From Collinsella aerofaciens (GTDB lineage: Bacteria > Actinomycetota > Coriobacteriia > Coriobacteriales > Coriobacteriaceae): a DNA stretch of 53,493 bases. The position numbers were made by a program, and so were the translations under genes. This document shows positions 24,021 to 33,572 of this stretch, piece after piece. Below the pieces are notes generated by a model. The model had not been told where the DNA came from. It made no database searches and was given only the letters and a program-made list of their open reading frames with translations. The stretch spans positions 1-53,493 of the forward strand of contig NZ_JAQLEM010000017.1 in NCBI RefSeq assembly GCF_028209885.1, given 5' to 3'. How positions within the stretch are numbered: position 1 is the first letter of the stretch; every line of letters begins with the position of its first letter.

Positions 24021-25181
24021 CTACTCGTGGGTATGCCCTACGTAGTCTTCGTCGATCGTAATCTTGGCAATCGACTTGGGATATTCCGATTCGACCCGTT
24101 GTGCCAGCGCGTGCTTTACGTCTTCGGCACTCATCTGCAGATCCGAGGGACGCACGCAGTCAAAGATCACGTTGGTGTGCGTGGGGCCCGGCACACAGCG
24201 CAAATCATGAATCGAAAGACGGCTATCGATCTCTTGAGCCATAGCGTTGATGCGCAAGCGCATGCTCGCCACCTTTGGATCGTCGGTCACGATGGGGTCG
24301 TAGTGAAGTGTGACAATCATGCCGTCTTCGTTCCTAAACGACTGCTCGATGTTATCGAGCGTGTCGTGACTTTCCAGCGGGCTGGCCTCGGCTGCCATCT
24401 CGGCGTGAGCGCTTGCGAACTTCCTGCCCGGGCCGTAGTCGTGAACCATCAAATCGTGAACTCCCAAAACGCCGGGATAGCTCATGATCTTGTCTCGAAT
24501 GTGCTTGACCAGCTTAGGATCGGGCGACTGACCCAAAAGCGGGCTCACCGTATCTTGAATAAGTTCAAAGCCGCTCCAGCCAATATAGGCGCCAACGGCA
24601 AGGCCAACCCATGCGTCAAGATTGATGTGCGTCACCTGCGAAACAATTGCACATGCCAGCACGGCGCCTGTGGCAAGAACATCGTTCTTGGAATCCTGGG
24701 CAGTCGCATGCAGTGTCTCGGACTCGATACGGTCGCCGAGCTTTTGGTTGAGCGCCGCCATCCACAGCTTAACAACCATCGAAAGCGCCAGGACTGCCAC
24801 CAGGGCAAGCGAGAACTCGACAGGTTCGGGGTGGATGATACGCTCAAACGAGGACTTCACCAGTTCAAGGCCAATGAGAAGCACGAGCGCCGCCACGACA
24901 AGACCCGAGAGGTACTCGTAGCGACCATGGCCGTATGGATGCTCGGGGTCGGCGGGCTTGCTCGCCAGCTTAAAGCCCAGCACGCTCACGATATTCGAGC
25001 TGGCATCGGACAGGTTGTTCATGGCATCCGCCACAATCGAAACCGATCCCGAAACCACACCGATTGCGCCCTTCGCAGCACAAAGCGCCACATTGGCGAC
25101 AATACACACCATGCCCGCTAACGTGCCCACACGCGCACGATCGCCCTGCGCGCGCTTAACTATCCACTCGACCATCTGCAT
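24021..25181 (-). CDS. Cation diffusion facilitator family metal transporter
   Basis: This 386-residue protein has six hydrophobic segments in the first 220 residues followed by a cytoplasmic dimerisation domain. The site in TM2 reads DAMNNLSDA and the TM5 region KNDVLATGA, an Asn/Asp arrangement more like manganese-type than zinc-type (His/Asp) members. It probably exports Mn(II) or another divalent metal by proton antiport; the metal is an inference. Two starts are possible, at 25181 and 25175. It follows the fatty-acid operon after a terminator. Confidence 0.9.
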   Translation of the reverse strand: MQMVEWIVKRAQGDRARVGTLAGMVCIVANVALCAAKGAIGVVSGSVSIVADAMNNLSDASSNIVSVLGFKLASKPADPEHPYGHGRYEYLSGLVVAALVLLIGLELVKSSFERIIHPEPVEFSLALVAVLALSMVVKLWMAALNQKLGDRIESETLHATAQDSKNDVLATGAVLACAIVSQVTHINLDAWVGLAVGAYIGWSGFELIQDTVSPLLGQSPDPKLVKHIRDKIMSYPGVLGVHDLMVHDYGPGRKFASAHAEMAAEASPLESHDTLDNIEQSFRNEDGMIVTLHYDPIVTDDPKVASMRLRINAMAQEIDSRLSIHDLRCVPGPTHTNVIFDCVRPSDLQMSAEDVKHALAQRVESEYPKSIAKITIDEDYVGHTHE

Positions 25182-25251
25182 CCGCCCCCACGGTACTACC
25201 TATATATCTATTGCTCAAACGGATTGTAGTGTAGCCACTTTGTCTCCCAGA

Positions 25252-25286
25252 TACAAAGAGGCCGCAGCCCGCACGGGCCACGGCCT
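25252..25286 (-). terminator. Terminator after the EIIC gene
   Basis: A 13-base arm (25259-25271) pairs with 25274-25286 with two wobbles, followed by CTTTGTAT on the minus strand. An additional perfect 8-bp hairpin GACAAAAG/CTTTTGTC lies at 25295-25317, nearer the stop codon. Confidence 0.7.
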
Positions 25287-25325
25287 TGGAGCATGACAAA
25301 AGAATCGTCCTTTTGTCGCACAGGT

Positions 25326-26564
25326 TTACGCGCTTACTTCAGCAGCGCTCGCCACTGTTTCGGGTGAATCGGCCCCGTCTTCTGCCGCCTGTCCCTGCGC
25401 CGGCACCACGCCAAAGCAGTAGCTCAGCGCCGCAGACACCGCAAATGCCACACCGCCGGCAACGCAGCACCACAGCAGGTTCGAGATGCCGCCCGTGGCA
25501 AAGCCAATGACCATAAGGACATTCGTCATGCCGATGGTATAGGCCGTAACGTGGCCCACGGCCGCAACAAGGCCTCCGACGGCGCCGCCAATGGCCATGT
25601 ACGTCAGGCACCTGCCATATTTAAAGCCGCAACCGTACAGCGCCGGCTCGCTTACGCCGCCAAGAATACCCGAGATTGAATAGCCCAGCATGAGTGCCTT
25701 CTCGTCCTTATCCGCAACGCGGAGCGACGCGCCAAAGGGCATGCCCCAAACGGCGAACGTCGCCATCGTCGCGGCGATCAGGATGCACGAATCCGTTCCC
25801 ACACTCATAAACTGAGCATAGGCAAGCGATAGGACAACGTTGCTGACGCCTGCAATCTTAAGAAACTCCCAACCCGCGGCAAGCCCCATGAGCGTGAGCA
25901 GCGACACGATGCCACCGGAATTGCCAAGCATAAACATAAGCTGGCCCAACAGCATGCCCAGATAGCTGCCCGCCGGCGCCGTAATACACAGCGAAACCGG
26001 AACCATGACAAGCATGGTCGCAAACGGAACGAACGAAAACGCCACGGCCTTAGGGATAACGCGCTGAAAGAAACACTCCACTCGCCATAGCACGGGCACC
26101 GAGATGAGAACCGGAATAACAGTCGTCGTGTAATCGTTGACCGGCGCGGGAAGCAGACCATACACGGAAGTCATCGATGCCCCCGTCGTCGATGCGGCAT
26201 CGACGAGCTTAAGCAGATCGGGCGCAATCAATACGCCGCCCAGCATCATGCCTAGCTGCTCCGAGCAACCGAGCTGGCGGGCGGCCGCCCAACCAAGATA
26301 AATGGGCAAAAAGTAGTAGCCGGCGTTATAGAGCCAACTGTAGAACAGGCGATAGATTTCGGAATCGGCAGACCACAGGCCCAGCATACCTTCGCCCATA
26401 ATGACGGCAACGGTGCGGAACAACGCCGCGCAGACAATAAACGGCAGCGCCGACATCATGCTTTTGGACAGATAGTCCACCACGGCCATGGCGTTTGATG
26501 AAACCGTCGTTGTAAACGAGGTGTTAGAAACTTGTAGCATGGAACGCCTTTCCCAATATGACAT
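25326..26564 (-). CDS. Orphan PTS EIIC permease, beta-glucoside/sucrose-like
   Basis: This is a 412-residue, very hydrophobic EIIC with the glucose-superfamily signature GGVSEPALYG. No EIIB (Cys motif) or EIIA (His motif) domain is attached, and none is encoded nearby, so it must borrow partners or have another role. It starts 17 bases after the accDA stop and shares that strand, so it appears to be the last gene of the fatty-acid operon. Two starts are plausible: 26564 with AAAGGGG upstream, and 26540 with GGGAAAGG upstream. The C-terminus has an acidic, Ala-rich tail. Substrate unknown. Confidence 0.82.
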   Translation of the reverse strand: MSYWERRSMLQVSNTSFTTTVSSNAMAVVDYLSKSMMSALPFIVCAALFRTVAVIMGEGMLGLWSADSEIYRLFYSWLYNAGYYFLPIYLGWAAARQLGCSEQLGMMLGGVLIAPDLLKLVDAASTTGASMTSVYGLLPAPVNDYTTTVIPVLISVPVLWRVECFFQRVIPKAVAFSFVPFATMLVMVPVSLCITAPAGSYLGMLLGQLMFMLGNSGGIVSLLTLMGLAAGWEFLKIAGVSNVVLSLAYAQFMSVGTDSCILIAATMATFAVWGMPFGASLRVADKDEKALMLGYSISGILGGVSEPALYGCGFKYGRCLTYMAIGGAVGGLVAAVGHVTAYTIGMTNVLMVIGFATGGISNLLWCCVAGGVAFAVSAALSYCFGVVPAQGQAAEDGADSPETVASAAEVSA

Positions 26565-26580
26565 GCGGGCTGCCCCTTTG

Positions 26581-28305
26581 TCACATCGTGCGGTACTGAC
26601 CGATTGCGCGGTACTTTTCGTAGCGGAGGTTTGTGAGGGTCGCGTCGTCGAGCTGCCCAAGCGTATCGAAGACATCAAATGCCGAGGACATGACGGCACC
26701 GGCGATCTCCTCATGCGACAGGCCCCTATCGTCAACAATGCCGTCGATGATGCCGAGCGCCAACAGATCGGGGGCCGTGAGCTTAAGCGCCTCGGCGGCC
26801 TCATTCGCGCGCTCGGTATCCTTCCACAGGATCGACGCACAGGCCTCGGGGCTCACGACCGAATAGGCCGAGCTCGAGAGCATCAGGATGCGGTCGGCCA
26901 CGGACAGCGCCAGCGCGCCACCAGAGCCGCCCTCGCCTGTCACCACCGAGACAATCGGCGTCTTGAGGCCGCTCATCTCCATGAGATTCTGGGCAATCGC
27001 CTCGCCCTGGCCGCGCTCCTCGGCACCGATGCCGCAAAACGCGCCCGAAGTATCGACCAGACACAGAACCGGTCGACCAAACTTTTCGGCCTGGCGTATA
27101 AGGCGACGCGCTTTGCGGTAGCCCTCGGGATGTGCCATACCAAAGTTGCGACGCATGCGCTCTTTGGTCGTGGTACCGCGCTCGACGGCGATAACCGTCA
27201 CGGGTCGCCCGTCTTTCCAGCCAATGCCAGCCACCACGGCGGCGTCGTCGCCAAAGTAACGGTCGCCATGCAGCTCCACAAATCCATCCAGGCCCAGCGA
27301 GATCATCTCGCCCGCCGTGGCGCGATCTGCCGAGCGGGTCTGCTTGACAATCTCGAGCGCGGTTTTTGGTGCGGTCGAGCGCTTGAACAAGTGTCCCAGC
27401 TTTTTGCCGCGACGACCCGTATGCACGATCTCATGCGGTGCCCCCAGGCCGGGCGCGTGCCCTTCGTGCAGTGCCAGCAGCTCGCCTACCGTGAGCGCAA
27501 TCTCGCCACGCGGAACAACGGCATCGCAAAAGCCGTGCTCCAGCAAAAACTCGGAGCGCTGGAATCCCTTGGGCAGGCGCTTGTGCATGTTCTGCTCGAT
27601 CACGCGCGGGCCGGCAAATGCCGTCAGGGCATCGGGCTCGGCCAGGATAATATCGCCCTCCATGGCAAAGCTCGCGGTTACGCCTCCGGTCGTGGGGTCG
27701 GTGAGCACCGTGATATACAGACCGCCCGCCTCGCTGTGGCGCCTAACCGCCGCAGAAATCTTGGCCATCTGCATAAGCGACGTCACGCCCTCTTGCATGC
27801 GCGCGCCGCCCGAAACGGTAAAGCCGACAACTGGCAATCCAAGCTCGGTCGCTCGCTCAAATGTGCGACAGATCTTCTCGCCCACCACGGAACCCATCGA
27901 GCCCATCATAAAGTTGGCGTCCATAAAGAAGAGCGCGGTATCGCAACCGCAGATTTTGCCCCTGCCGCACACAACGGCGTCGCGCTCGCCCGAACGCTCG
28001 CACACGCTCTTAAGCTTGTCGGCATAGCCGGGAAACGAGAGGAAGTCCTCCGACGCCAGATTGGCATCCCATTCCTCAAACGTGCCCTCGTCGACCGTCA
28101 TGCGCATGCGCGCGCGACCGCTCACGCGAAAGTGTTTGCCGCAACGAGGGCAGACCTCGAGGTTGTCGTGCAGGCGTGCTTCATCGATCACGCGGCGACA
28201 CTCCGGGCACTTGATAAACACGTGGCGCGCGGGAAACTCGGCGCACGACTCGGTCATCGGCCCCTCGAGGACGTTGACCGTCTTTGCTTTTCTATTCATC
28301 AGCAT
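26581..28305 (-). CDS. accDA: Acetyl-CoA carboxylase carboxyltransferase, fused beta-alpha subunits (AccD-AccA)
   Basis: This 574-residue protein joins AccD (zinc ribbon Cys33, 36, 52, 55; then the SGGARMQEG crotonase-like core) with AccA (from about residue 310, KTALEIVKQTRSADRATAGEMI). Together they transfer CO2 from carboxybiotin to acetyl-CoA to make malonyl-CoA. AccD and AccA are separate genes in E. coli. The ATG at 28305 lies within the accC 3' end, overlapping it by 14 bases; ATG 28299 is the alternative. Confidence 0.95.
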   Translation of the reverse strand: MLMNRKAKTVNVLEGPMTESCAEFPARHVFIKCPECRRVIDEARLHDNLEVCPRCGKHFRVSGRARMRMTVDEGTFEEWDANLASEDFLSFPGYADKLKSVCERSGERDAVVCGRGKICGCDTALFFMDANFMMGSMGSVVGEKICRTFERATELGLPVVGFTVSGGARMQEGVTSLMQMAKISAAVRRHSEAGGLYITVLTDPTTGGVTASFAMEGDIILAEPDALTAFAGPRVIEQNMHKRLPKGFQRSEFLLEHGFCDAVVPRGEIALTVGELLALHEGHAPGLGAPHEIVHTGRRGKKLGHLFKRSTAPKTALEIVKQTRSADRATAGEMISLGLDGFVELHGDRYFGDDAAVVAGIGWKDGRPVTVIAVERGTTTKERMRRNFGMAHPEGYRKARRLIRQAEKFGRPVLCLVDTSGAFCGIGAEERGQGEAIAQNLMEMSGLKTPIVSVVTGEGGSGGALALSVADRILMLSSSAYSVVSPEACASILWKDTERANEAAEALKLTAPDLLALGIIDGIVDDRGLSHEEIAGAVMSSAFDVFDTLGQLDDATLTNLRYEKYRAIGQYRTM

Positions 28306-29635
28306 AGAGATGCCCCATCAGATCGGTGTGGTACATGCCCGACAAGAACTCGTCGTTTGCCAGCACGTCGAGCTGAAGCTCGCTGTTTTCGCTCACGCCC
28401 TCAATCACGAGCTCGCCCAGGGCCGAGCGCATCTTACGAATGGCGCCGTCACGCGTGGGCGCACACACGATGAGCTTGCCGAGCATGGAGTCGTAGTACG
28501 GCGGAACTTTCGCACCGGTAAACATGGCGGAATCCCAGCGCACGCGCGGACCACCCGGCACACGCAACGCGGTGACCGTTCCGCATGACGGCAGAAAGTC
28601 CGGCGTTTCGGCATTGATGCGGCACTCCATGGCGTGGTTGCGGACCGGCATGTCCTCCTGCTCAAAGGGCAGAGGCTGGCCGGCTGCCACGCGCAGCTGC
28701 CACTTGACCAAGTCGGTATCGGTCACAAACTCTGTAACCGGATGCTCCACCTGCAAGCGCGTGTTCATTTCCATAAAGTAGAAATTGCCGTCGTCCGAAT
28801 ACAGAAACTCGATGGTACCGGCTCCTTCGTAGCCGACGGCACGAGCCAGGTCACGCGCTGCCTTGTGCATGCGAGCACGAATGTCGTTGTGTCCGTCGAG
28901 GCACGGCGCGGGACTCTCTTCGATCAGCTTTTGGTTGCGACGCTGCACCGAGCACTCGCGCTCGCCGAGCGAAAATACATGGCCCTGCTTATCGGCCATA
29001 ATCTGCACCTCAACGTGGTGCGCCGGCGCGACGAACTTCTCCATGTAGCACTCGCCGTCGCCAAAAACGGCCTCGCCCTCGGCACGCGCCTCGATGAACG
29101 CCTTTGCCGCATCTTCCACGCGCTCGACCTTGCGAATGCCGCGACCGCCACCGCCCGCGCGCGCCTTAATGAGCACGGGACAGCCAATGCGCTCGGCCTC
29201 GGCCGTCGCCTCCTCGGGACTTTTGAGCAAATCGCAGCCCGGCACAATGGGCACGCCCGCCGCGGCAGCCGTTCGGCGTGCGGCGTCCTTGTCGCCCATG
29301 CTGTCGATCACCTCGGCCGAAGGACCGACAAAAGCCAGGCCATACTTGTCGCAGTCGCGTACAAAGCTCGCCTTCTCGGAAAAGAAGCCATAGCCGGGAT
29401 GAATTGCCTTAGCTCCCGACTTTACGGCACAGGTGAGCACAGCATCGTCGTTGAGGTAGCTCTCGGCAAGACGCGGACCGCCGATGCAATACGCCTCGTC
29501 GGCAAGCTGCACGTGCAGCGCGTCCGCATCGGCCGTGGAATAAACGGCGACGGTCTTGATGCCCATATCGCGGCACGCGCGGATAACACGGACCGCGACT
29601 TCGCCGCGGTTGGCGATGAGCACTTTGTCGAACAT
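28292..29635 (-). CDS. accC: Biotin carboxylase subunit of acetyl-CoA carboxylase
   Basis: This 447-residue biotin carboxylase has the start MFDKVLIANRGEVAVRVIRA, the ATP-grasp glycine loop KARAGGGGRGIR and the catalytic MEMNTRLQVEHPVTE motif. It carboxylates biotin on AccB. The ATG at 29635 is preceded by AAGGAAGG, so the 73-codon upstream extension of the frame is rejected. It follows fabZ by 10 bases. Confidence 0.97.
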   Translation of the reverse strand: MFDKVLIANRGEVAVRVIRACRDMGIKTVAVYSTADADALHVQLADEAYCIGGPRLAESYLNDDAVLTCAVKSGAKAIHPGYGFFSEKASFVRDCDKYGLAFVGPSAEVIDSMGDKDAARRTAAAAGVPIVPGCDLLKSPEEATAEAERIGCPVLIKARAGGGGRGIRKVERVEDAAKAFIEARAEGEAVFGDGECYMEKFVAPAHHVEVQIMADKQGHVFSLGERECSVQRRNQKLIEESPAPCLDGHNDIRARMHKAARDLARAVGYEGAGTIEFLYSDDGNFYFMEMNTRLQVEHPVTEFVTDTDLVKWQLRVAAGQPLPFEQEDMPVRNHAMECRINAETPDFLPSCGTVTALRVPGGPRVRWDSAMFTGAKVPPYYDSMLGKLIVCAPTRDGAIRKMRSALGELVIEGVSENSELQLDVLANDEFLSGMYHTDLMGHLYADE

Positions 29636-29645
29636 GAAGCCTTCC

Positions 29646-30068
29646 TTAACTTTCGTGCATGAGTGCAAAAGACATGTCGGCGCGGCAACAGACCTCACCG
29701 TTGACGCTTGCAGTACCCGTCGCAAAGCGGAACGGCCCGCGCGCACGCGTGATGGAGCACACCAGATCCACCGTATCGCCCGGGCGCACCGGACGCTTAA
29801 AGCGCACCTTGTCCAGACTCGTGTAGAACGGCGTCGCGCCGCGCGCCTCCTCATCGCCCATCAGCAACACGCAGCAGTTTTGGGCGAGCATCTCGCACTG
29901 GATCACGCCGGGGACCACCGGGTTTCCCGGAAAATGCCCCTGCAAAAAGTATTCGTCGCCCGTAATCGTGATCTTGCCGTGGGCCTCGTCGCCCACCAGC
30001 TCGGCTTCGTCGAGCAAAAGCATCGGCTCGCGATGCGGTAACAGCTTCTTGAGCTCTTCTTTGTTCAT
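29646..30068 (-). CDS. fabZ: 3-hydroxyacyl-ACP dehydratase FabZ
   Basis: This 140-residue hot-dog-fold dehydratase carries the catalytic pair His45 (GHFPGNPVVPGV) and Glu59. It removes water from 3-hydroxyacyl-ACP in each elongation cycle. The ATG at 30068 starts MNKEELKKLLPHREPMLLLDE as usual; a GTG nine bases upstream is in frame but less likely. It sits between accB and accC. Confidence 0.95.
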   Translation of the reverse strand: MNKEELKKLLPHREPMLLLDEAELVGDEAHGKITITGDEYFLQGHFPGNPVVPGVIQCEMLAQNCCVLLMGDEEARGATPFYTSLDKVRFKRPVRPGDTVDLVCSITRARGPFRFATGTASVNGEVCCRADMSFALMHES

Positions 30069-30077
30069 GGATATCAC

Positions 30078-30551
30078 CTATCCGATCCTCATGAGGCAGC
30101 TGCCAAACTCCACGAGGTCGCCGTCGGCCACGCAGATCTCGAGCACCTCGCCGTCTGCCTCGGCCGTCACCTCGTTGAGAACCTTCATGGCCTCGATAAT
30201 GCAGAGGGTCTCGCCGGCCTTGACCTTAGAGCCCACGTGCACAAACGGCTCGTCGCCCGGCGCCGGGGCAGCATAGAAAACGCCGACCATGGGAGCGGTC
30301 ACCTCGGTGCCCTTGGGCTCCGGTGCGGCGGCAGGTGTCTGCGCGGCGGGCTCCGGTGCGGCAGGCGCGACTGTGGGAGCTGCAACTGGAGCGGCCATAG
30401 CGCTCGGCATGGGCATGGGCACGGCAACCGGCCGTGCGGCGCTCGCGCGCTCGAGTTCGACCGCGGTGCCATCGGGCTCCTCAACGCGCACGCGCGTGAG
30501 GCCGCGGTCCTCCATAACATCGGCTATCTCGGCAAGTCTTTTGGAATCCAT
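30078..30551 (-). CDS. accB: Biotin carboxyl carrier protein of acetyl-CoA carboxylase
   Basis: This 157-residue BCCP has an N-terminal helical segment, an Ala/Pro-rich linker (about residues 38-80) and the biotinyl domain with the target Lys123 in EAMKVLNE. The divergent birA gene nearby encodes the ligase expected to biotinylate it. GAGGAG precedes the ATG. Confidence 0.97.
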   Translation of the reverse strand: MDSKRLAEIADVMEDRGLTRVRVEEPDGTAVELERASAARPVAVPMPMPSAMAAPVAAPTVAPAAPEPAAQTPAAAPEPKGTEVTAPMVGVFYAAPAPGDEPFVHVGSKVKAGETLCIIEAMKVLNEVTAEADGEVLEICVADGDLVEFGSCLMRIG

Positions 30552-30554
30552 GCT

Positions 30555-31802
30555 CTAGCTCCTCGTATATCTACGCAGCGCGATGGCGGCGTTGTGCCCG
30601 CCAAAGCCTAGGTTGGTCGAAAGCGCCCAGGTAAGGTCGGCGCGAACTGCGCGATTGGGCGTGTAGTCAAGATCGCAGGCGGGATCGGGCGTGCGGTAGT
30701 TAATGGTCGGCGGCACCACGCCCTGCTCGAGCGCCATGGCGCAGGCCATGACCTCGATGGCGCCCGTGGCACCGATCATGTGGCCGGTCATCGACTTAGT
30801 CGACGAGACGTGCGCGGCGCGCGCCGCGTCCTCGCCGAGCGCACGCTTAATGCCCGCCGTCTCGGACGAATCGTTGAGCTTGGTCGATGTGCCGTGAGCA
30901 TTGATGTAGAGGCCCTCGGAAGGCCTGACGTCGCCCTCAGTCACCGCCAGCGATATCGCGCGGGCAATGCCGGCAGCCTCGGGATCAGGGCTCGTGATGT
31001 GATAGGCATCATCGGTGTTGCCGTAGCCCACGACCTCGGCATAAATGTGCGCACCGCGCGCCTGCGCATGTTCCATGCTCTCGAGCACGAGCACGCAGGC
31101 GCCCTCGCCCATCGCAAAGCCATCGCGGTCTGCATCGAACGGGCGGCAAGCCGTCGCGGGATCAGGGTTGGTGGTCAATGCGCGGCAGGACGTAAAGCCC
31201 GCAACGGCATCGGGGATAATTGCGGCCTCGGCGCCGCCCGCGAGGATCGCGTCGGCATAGCCGTGCTTTATGGCGCGGAACGCCTCGCCCACCGCATGGG
31301 CCGAGGTTGCGCACGCGGTCACCACGGGCAGGGTCGGGCCCTTTGCCTTGTGGCGGATTGCGATATTGCCCGATGCCATGTTGGGGATCATCATCGCGAT
31401 CATATAGGGCGATGCGCGGCGGGGCCCACGTTCGGCAATCGTATGGACGTTGTCGACGAGCGTCGTCATGCCGCCCACGCCCGAGCCCACGTAGACGCCC
31501 AGGCGCTCGCGATCAATGGCGCCTTCGACATCAAAGCCCGCATCGTGCATGGCTTCGTCCGAAGCCGCCATCGCAAACTGAACGCAGGGGTCGAGATGCT
31601 TGGCGTCACGCTTGCCAAAGTACTCGTTGCCGTCAAAGCCCTTGACCTCGGCTGCCACCTTGACGGCAAACGCATCGGTATCGAAGTGCGTGATCGGGCC
31701 GATGCCGCACGTGCCAGCACACATTGCCGCCCAGGTGGCAAGCGCGGTGTTGCCGAGCGGCGACACGGCGCCGATACCGGTGATTGCAACTCTCTGTTCC
31801 AT
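30555..31802 (-). CDS. fabF: 3-oxoacyl-ACP synthase II
   Basis: This 415-residue condensing enzyme has the nucleophile Cys164 (TACATSAHA) and the two histidines of KAS II (NAHGTST and the later GHMIGATGA region). It extends acyl-ACP with malonyl-ACP. The start at ATG 31802 is six bases after AGGAG; an ATG one codon earlier is too close. It ends three bases before accB. Confidence 0.96.
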   Translation of the reverse strand: MEQRVAITGIGAVSPLGNTALATWAAMCAGTCGIGPITHFDTDAFAVKVAAEVKGFDGNEYFGKRDAKHLDPCVQFAMAASDEAMHDAGFDVEGAIDRERLGVYVGSGVGGMTTLVDNVHTIAERGPRRASPYMIAMMIPNMASGNIAIRHKAKGPTLPVVTACATSAHAVGEAFRAIKHGYADAILAGGAEAAIIPDAVAGFTSCRALTTNPDPATACRPFDADRDGFAMGEGACVLVLESMEHAQARGAHIYAEVVGYGNTDDAYHITSPDPEAAGIARAISLAVTEGDVRPSEGLYINAHGTSTKLNDSSETAGIKRALGEDAARAAHVSSTKSMTGHMIGATGAIEVMACAMALEQGVVPPTINYRTPDPACDLDYTPNRAVRADLTWALSTNLGFGGHNAAIALRRYTRS

Positions 31803-31841
31803 CATGGTCTCCTCATCCAAGCCGTTCTTCGGCCCTGGTTT

Positions 31842-32615
31842 CTACATCGCCATTCCGCCGTCGACGCGCACGACCTCACCCGTAATGTAGGCAGCCGCAT
31901 CACTCGCCAGAAAGCGCACTACGCCGGCCACCTCCTCGGGGCGCGCCATACGCTTAAGGGGAATCTGCTCCTCGGTTACCGTACGCACCTTCTCCGAGAG
32001 CTTTGCCGTCATATCCGTCTCGACAAACCCGGGGGCAACCGCGTTCACTCGTACGCCGCGGGGCGCAAGCTCGCGCGCCACCGCCTTGGTCAGGCCGATC
32101 ACGCCCGCCTTGGAGGCAGCGTAGTTGGCTTGCCCGGCATTGCCCATCAGGCCCACGACCGAGCTCATGTTGACGACGCAGCCGCCGCGCTGGCGCATAA
32201 AGGTCTTGGTGAGCGCGCGCGTCGTGTTAAACGTTCCTTTAAGATTGACATCGAGCACGCGATCGAAGGCGTCATCGCCCATGCGCATGAGCAGGCCATC
32301 GCGGGTGATGCCAGCGTTGTTGACGAGCGCCCAAATGGAGCCAAAGTCGTTGAGGACCGCTTCCACGCACGCGTTGACGGCAGCGGGGTCGGCCACGTCG
32401 CATTGATATGAGCGCGCCGTGGCGCCAGCCGCCTCGCAGGCGTCGCACGTCTCGCGCGCCGCATCGACGCTGCCGGCATAGACGACGGCGATATCGCAGC
32501 CATCCTCCGCCAAGCCCACGGCACAAGCGCGACCGATGCCGCGCGAACCGCCCGTGACCAGCGCCACGCGGCGCGATCCGTCGCGCTCGAACGCGCCGTT
32601 GTTCAAGTTGCCCAT
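31842..32615 (-). CDS. fabG: 3-oxoacyl-ACP reductase FabG
   Basis: This 257-residue short-chain dehydrogenase has the TGGSRGIG cofactor motif (residues 21-28) and the catalytic Ser152, Tyr165 and Lys169 (YAASK). It reduces 3-oxoacyl-ACP with NADPH. An N-terminal extension of about 12 residues precedes the fold. AAAGGAAC lies upstream of the ATG. Confidence 0.95.
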   Translation of the reverse strand: MGNLNNGAFERDGSRRVALVTGGSRGIGRACAVGLAEDGCDIAVVYAGSVDAARETCDACEAAGATARSYQCDVADPAAVNACVEAVLNDFGSIWALVNNAGITRDGLLMRMGDDAFDRVLDVNLKGTFNTTRALTKTFMRQRGGCVVNMSSVVGLMGNAGQANYAASKAGVIGLTKAVARELAPRGVRVNAVAPGFVETDMTAKLSEKVRTVTEEQIPLKRMARPEEVAGVVRFLASDAAAYITGEVVRVDGGMAM

Positions 32616-32645
32616 GTCGTTCCTTTCGGTTTACAGCCCTGTGGG

Positions 32646-33572
32646 CTATGCGAGCTCGTCGGCAATAGCTGCGACCTGCTCGGCCGTTTCGCACGAATAC
32701 ACGCGAACATCGCTCAGCGTACGCTTAACCAGGCCGGACAGCGTTTTGCCGGGGCCGACCTCAATAAACGTGTCGACGCCTTGATCCTGCAGAGCATGCA
32801 GCGTGTCGACCCAGCGCACGGCATGACTCACCTGGTTGGCCAGCACCTCCGATGCCGCCTGCGGGTCGGCCGGATAAGGCGCCGCCGTCATATTTGCCAT
32901 AACAGGAATGAGCAAAGGGGACGGCGCGTGACCGGCCTCAATATATGCAGCAAGGCCACAGGTCGCCTCGACCATATAGGGGCTATGGAATGCACCCGAC
33001 ACCGCGACCTTCATGGCCCGGCCACCAGCCTCTTTTACCAAGGCGTCGAGCTCCTGCAGCGCCTCGGGCGTTCCGGCCACAACCGTCTGCTGCGGGCTGT
33101 TGTAGTTGACCGGCCAGCAGTCCTCGCCGGCCTGTTTTGCCAGGCCCTCGACTTGCACCGCATCGAGTTTGATGACGGCGCGCATGCCGCCGGGGTGACG
33201 CTCGGCCGCCGTGGCCATCAAAGCCGCGCGCTCGCACACGAGCTCAAAGCCCGCTCGCGTATCGAATGCCCCCGCAAAGGTGAGCGCGGCGACCTCGCCC
33301 AGCGAGAATCCTGCACAGGCGGCAGGCACCACGCCGCGCTCGCGCAGGGCGGCAGCCGCTGCCAGGTCGTGAACGAACACACACGGCTGCGTATTCTCGG
33401 TCTGCGACAGCTCCTCCTTGGAGGCACTCCGGCATTGCTCGCTGGTCCCCGGGCGCACCTCGTCGGCAATGGCGAACACCTCGGCAGCCGCCGGCGATGC
33501 CTCGACCAGGTCGACGCCCATCGCGGGGTGTTGGGCACCCTGGCCGGCAAACAGAAACGCTACGCTACCCAT
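32646..33572 (-). CDS. fabD: Malonyl-CoA:ACP transacylase
   Basis: This 308-residue enzyme has the start AFLFAGQGAQHPAMG, the nucleophile Ser90 in GFSLGE and the catalytic histidine in GAFHSPYM. It loads malonyl groups onto ACP. Its start overlaps the end of fabK by 13 bases, which points to translational coupling. Confidence 0.96.
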   Translation of the reverse strand: MGSVAFLFAGQGAQHPAMGVDLVEASPAAAEVFAIADEVRPGTSEQCRSASKEELSQTENTQPCVFVHDLAAAAALRERGVVPAACAGFSLGEVAALTFAGAFDTRAGFELVCERAALMATAAERHPGGMRAVIKLDAVQVEGLAKQAGEDCWPVNYNSPQQTVVAGTPEALQELDALVKEAGGRAMKVAVSGAFHSPYMVEATCGLAAYIEAGHAPSPLLIPVMANMTAAPYPADPQAASEVLANQVSHAVRWVDTLHALQDQGVDTFIEVGPGKTLSGLVKRTLSDVRVYSCETAEQVAAIADELA

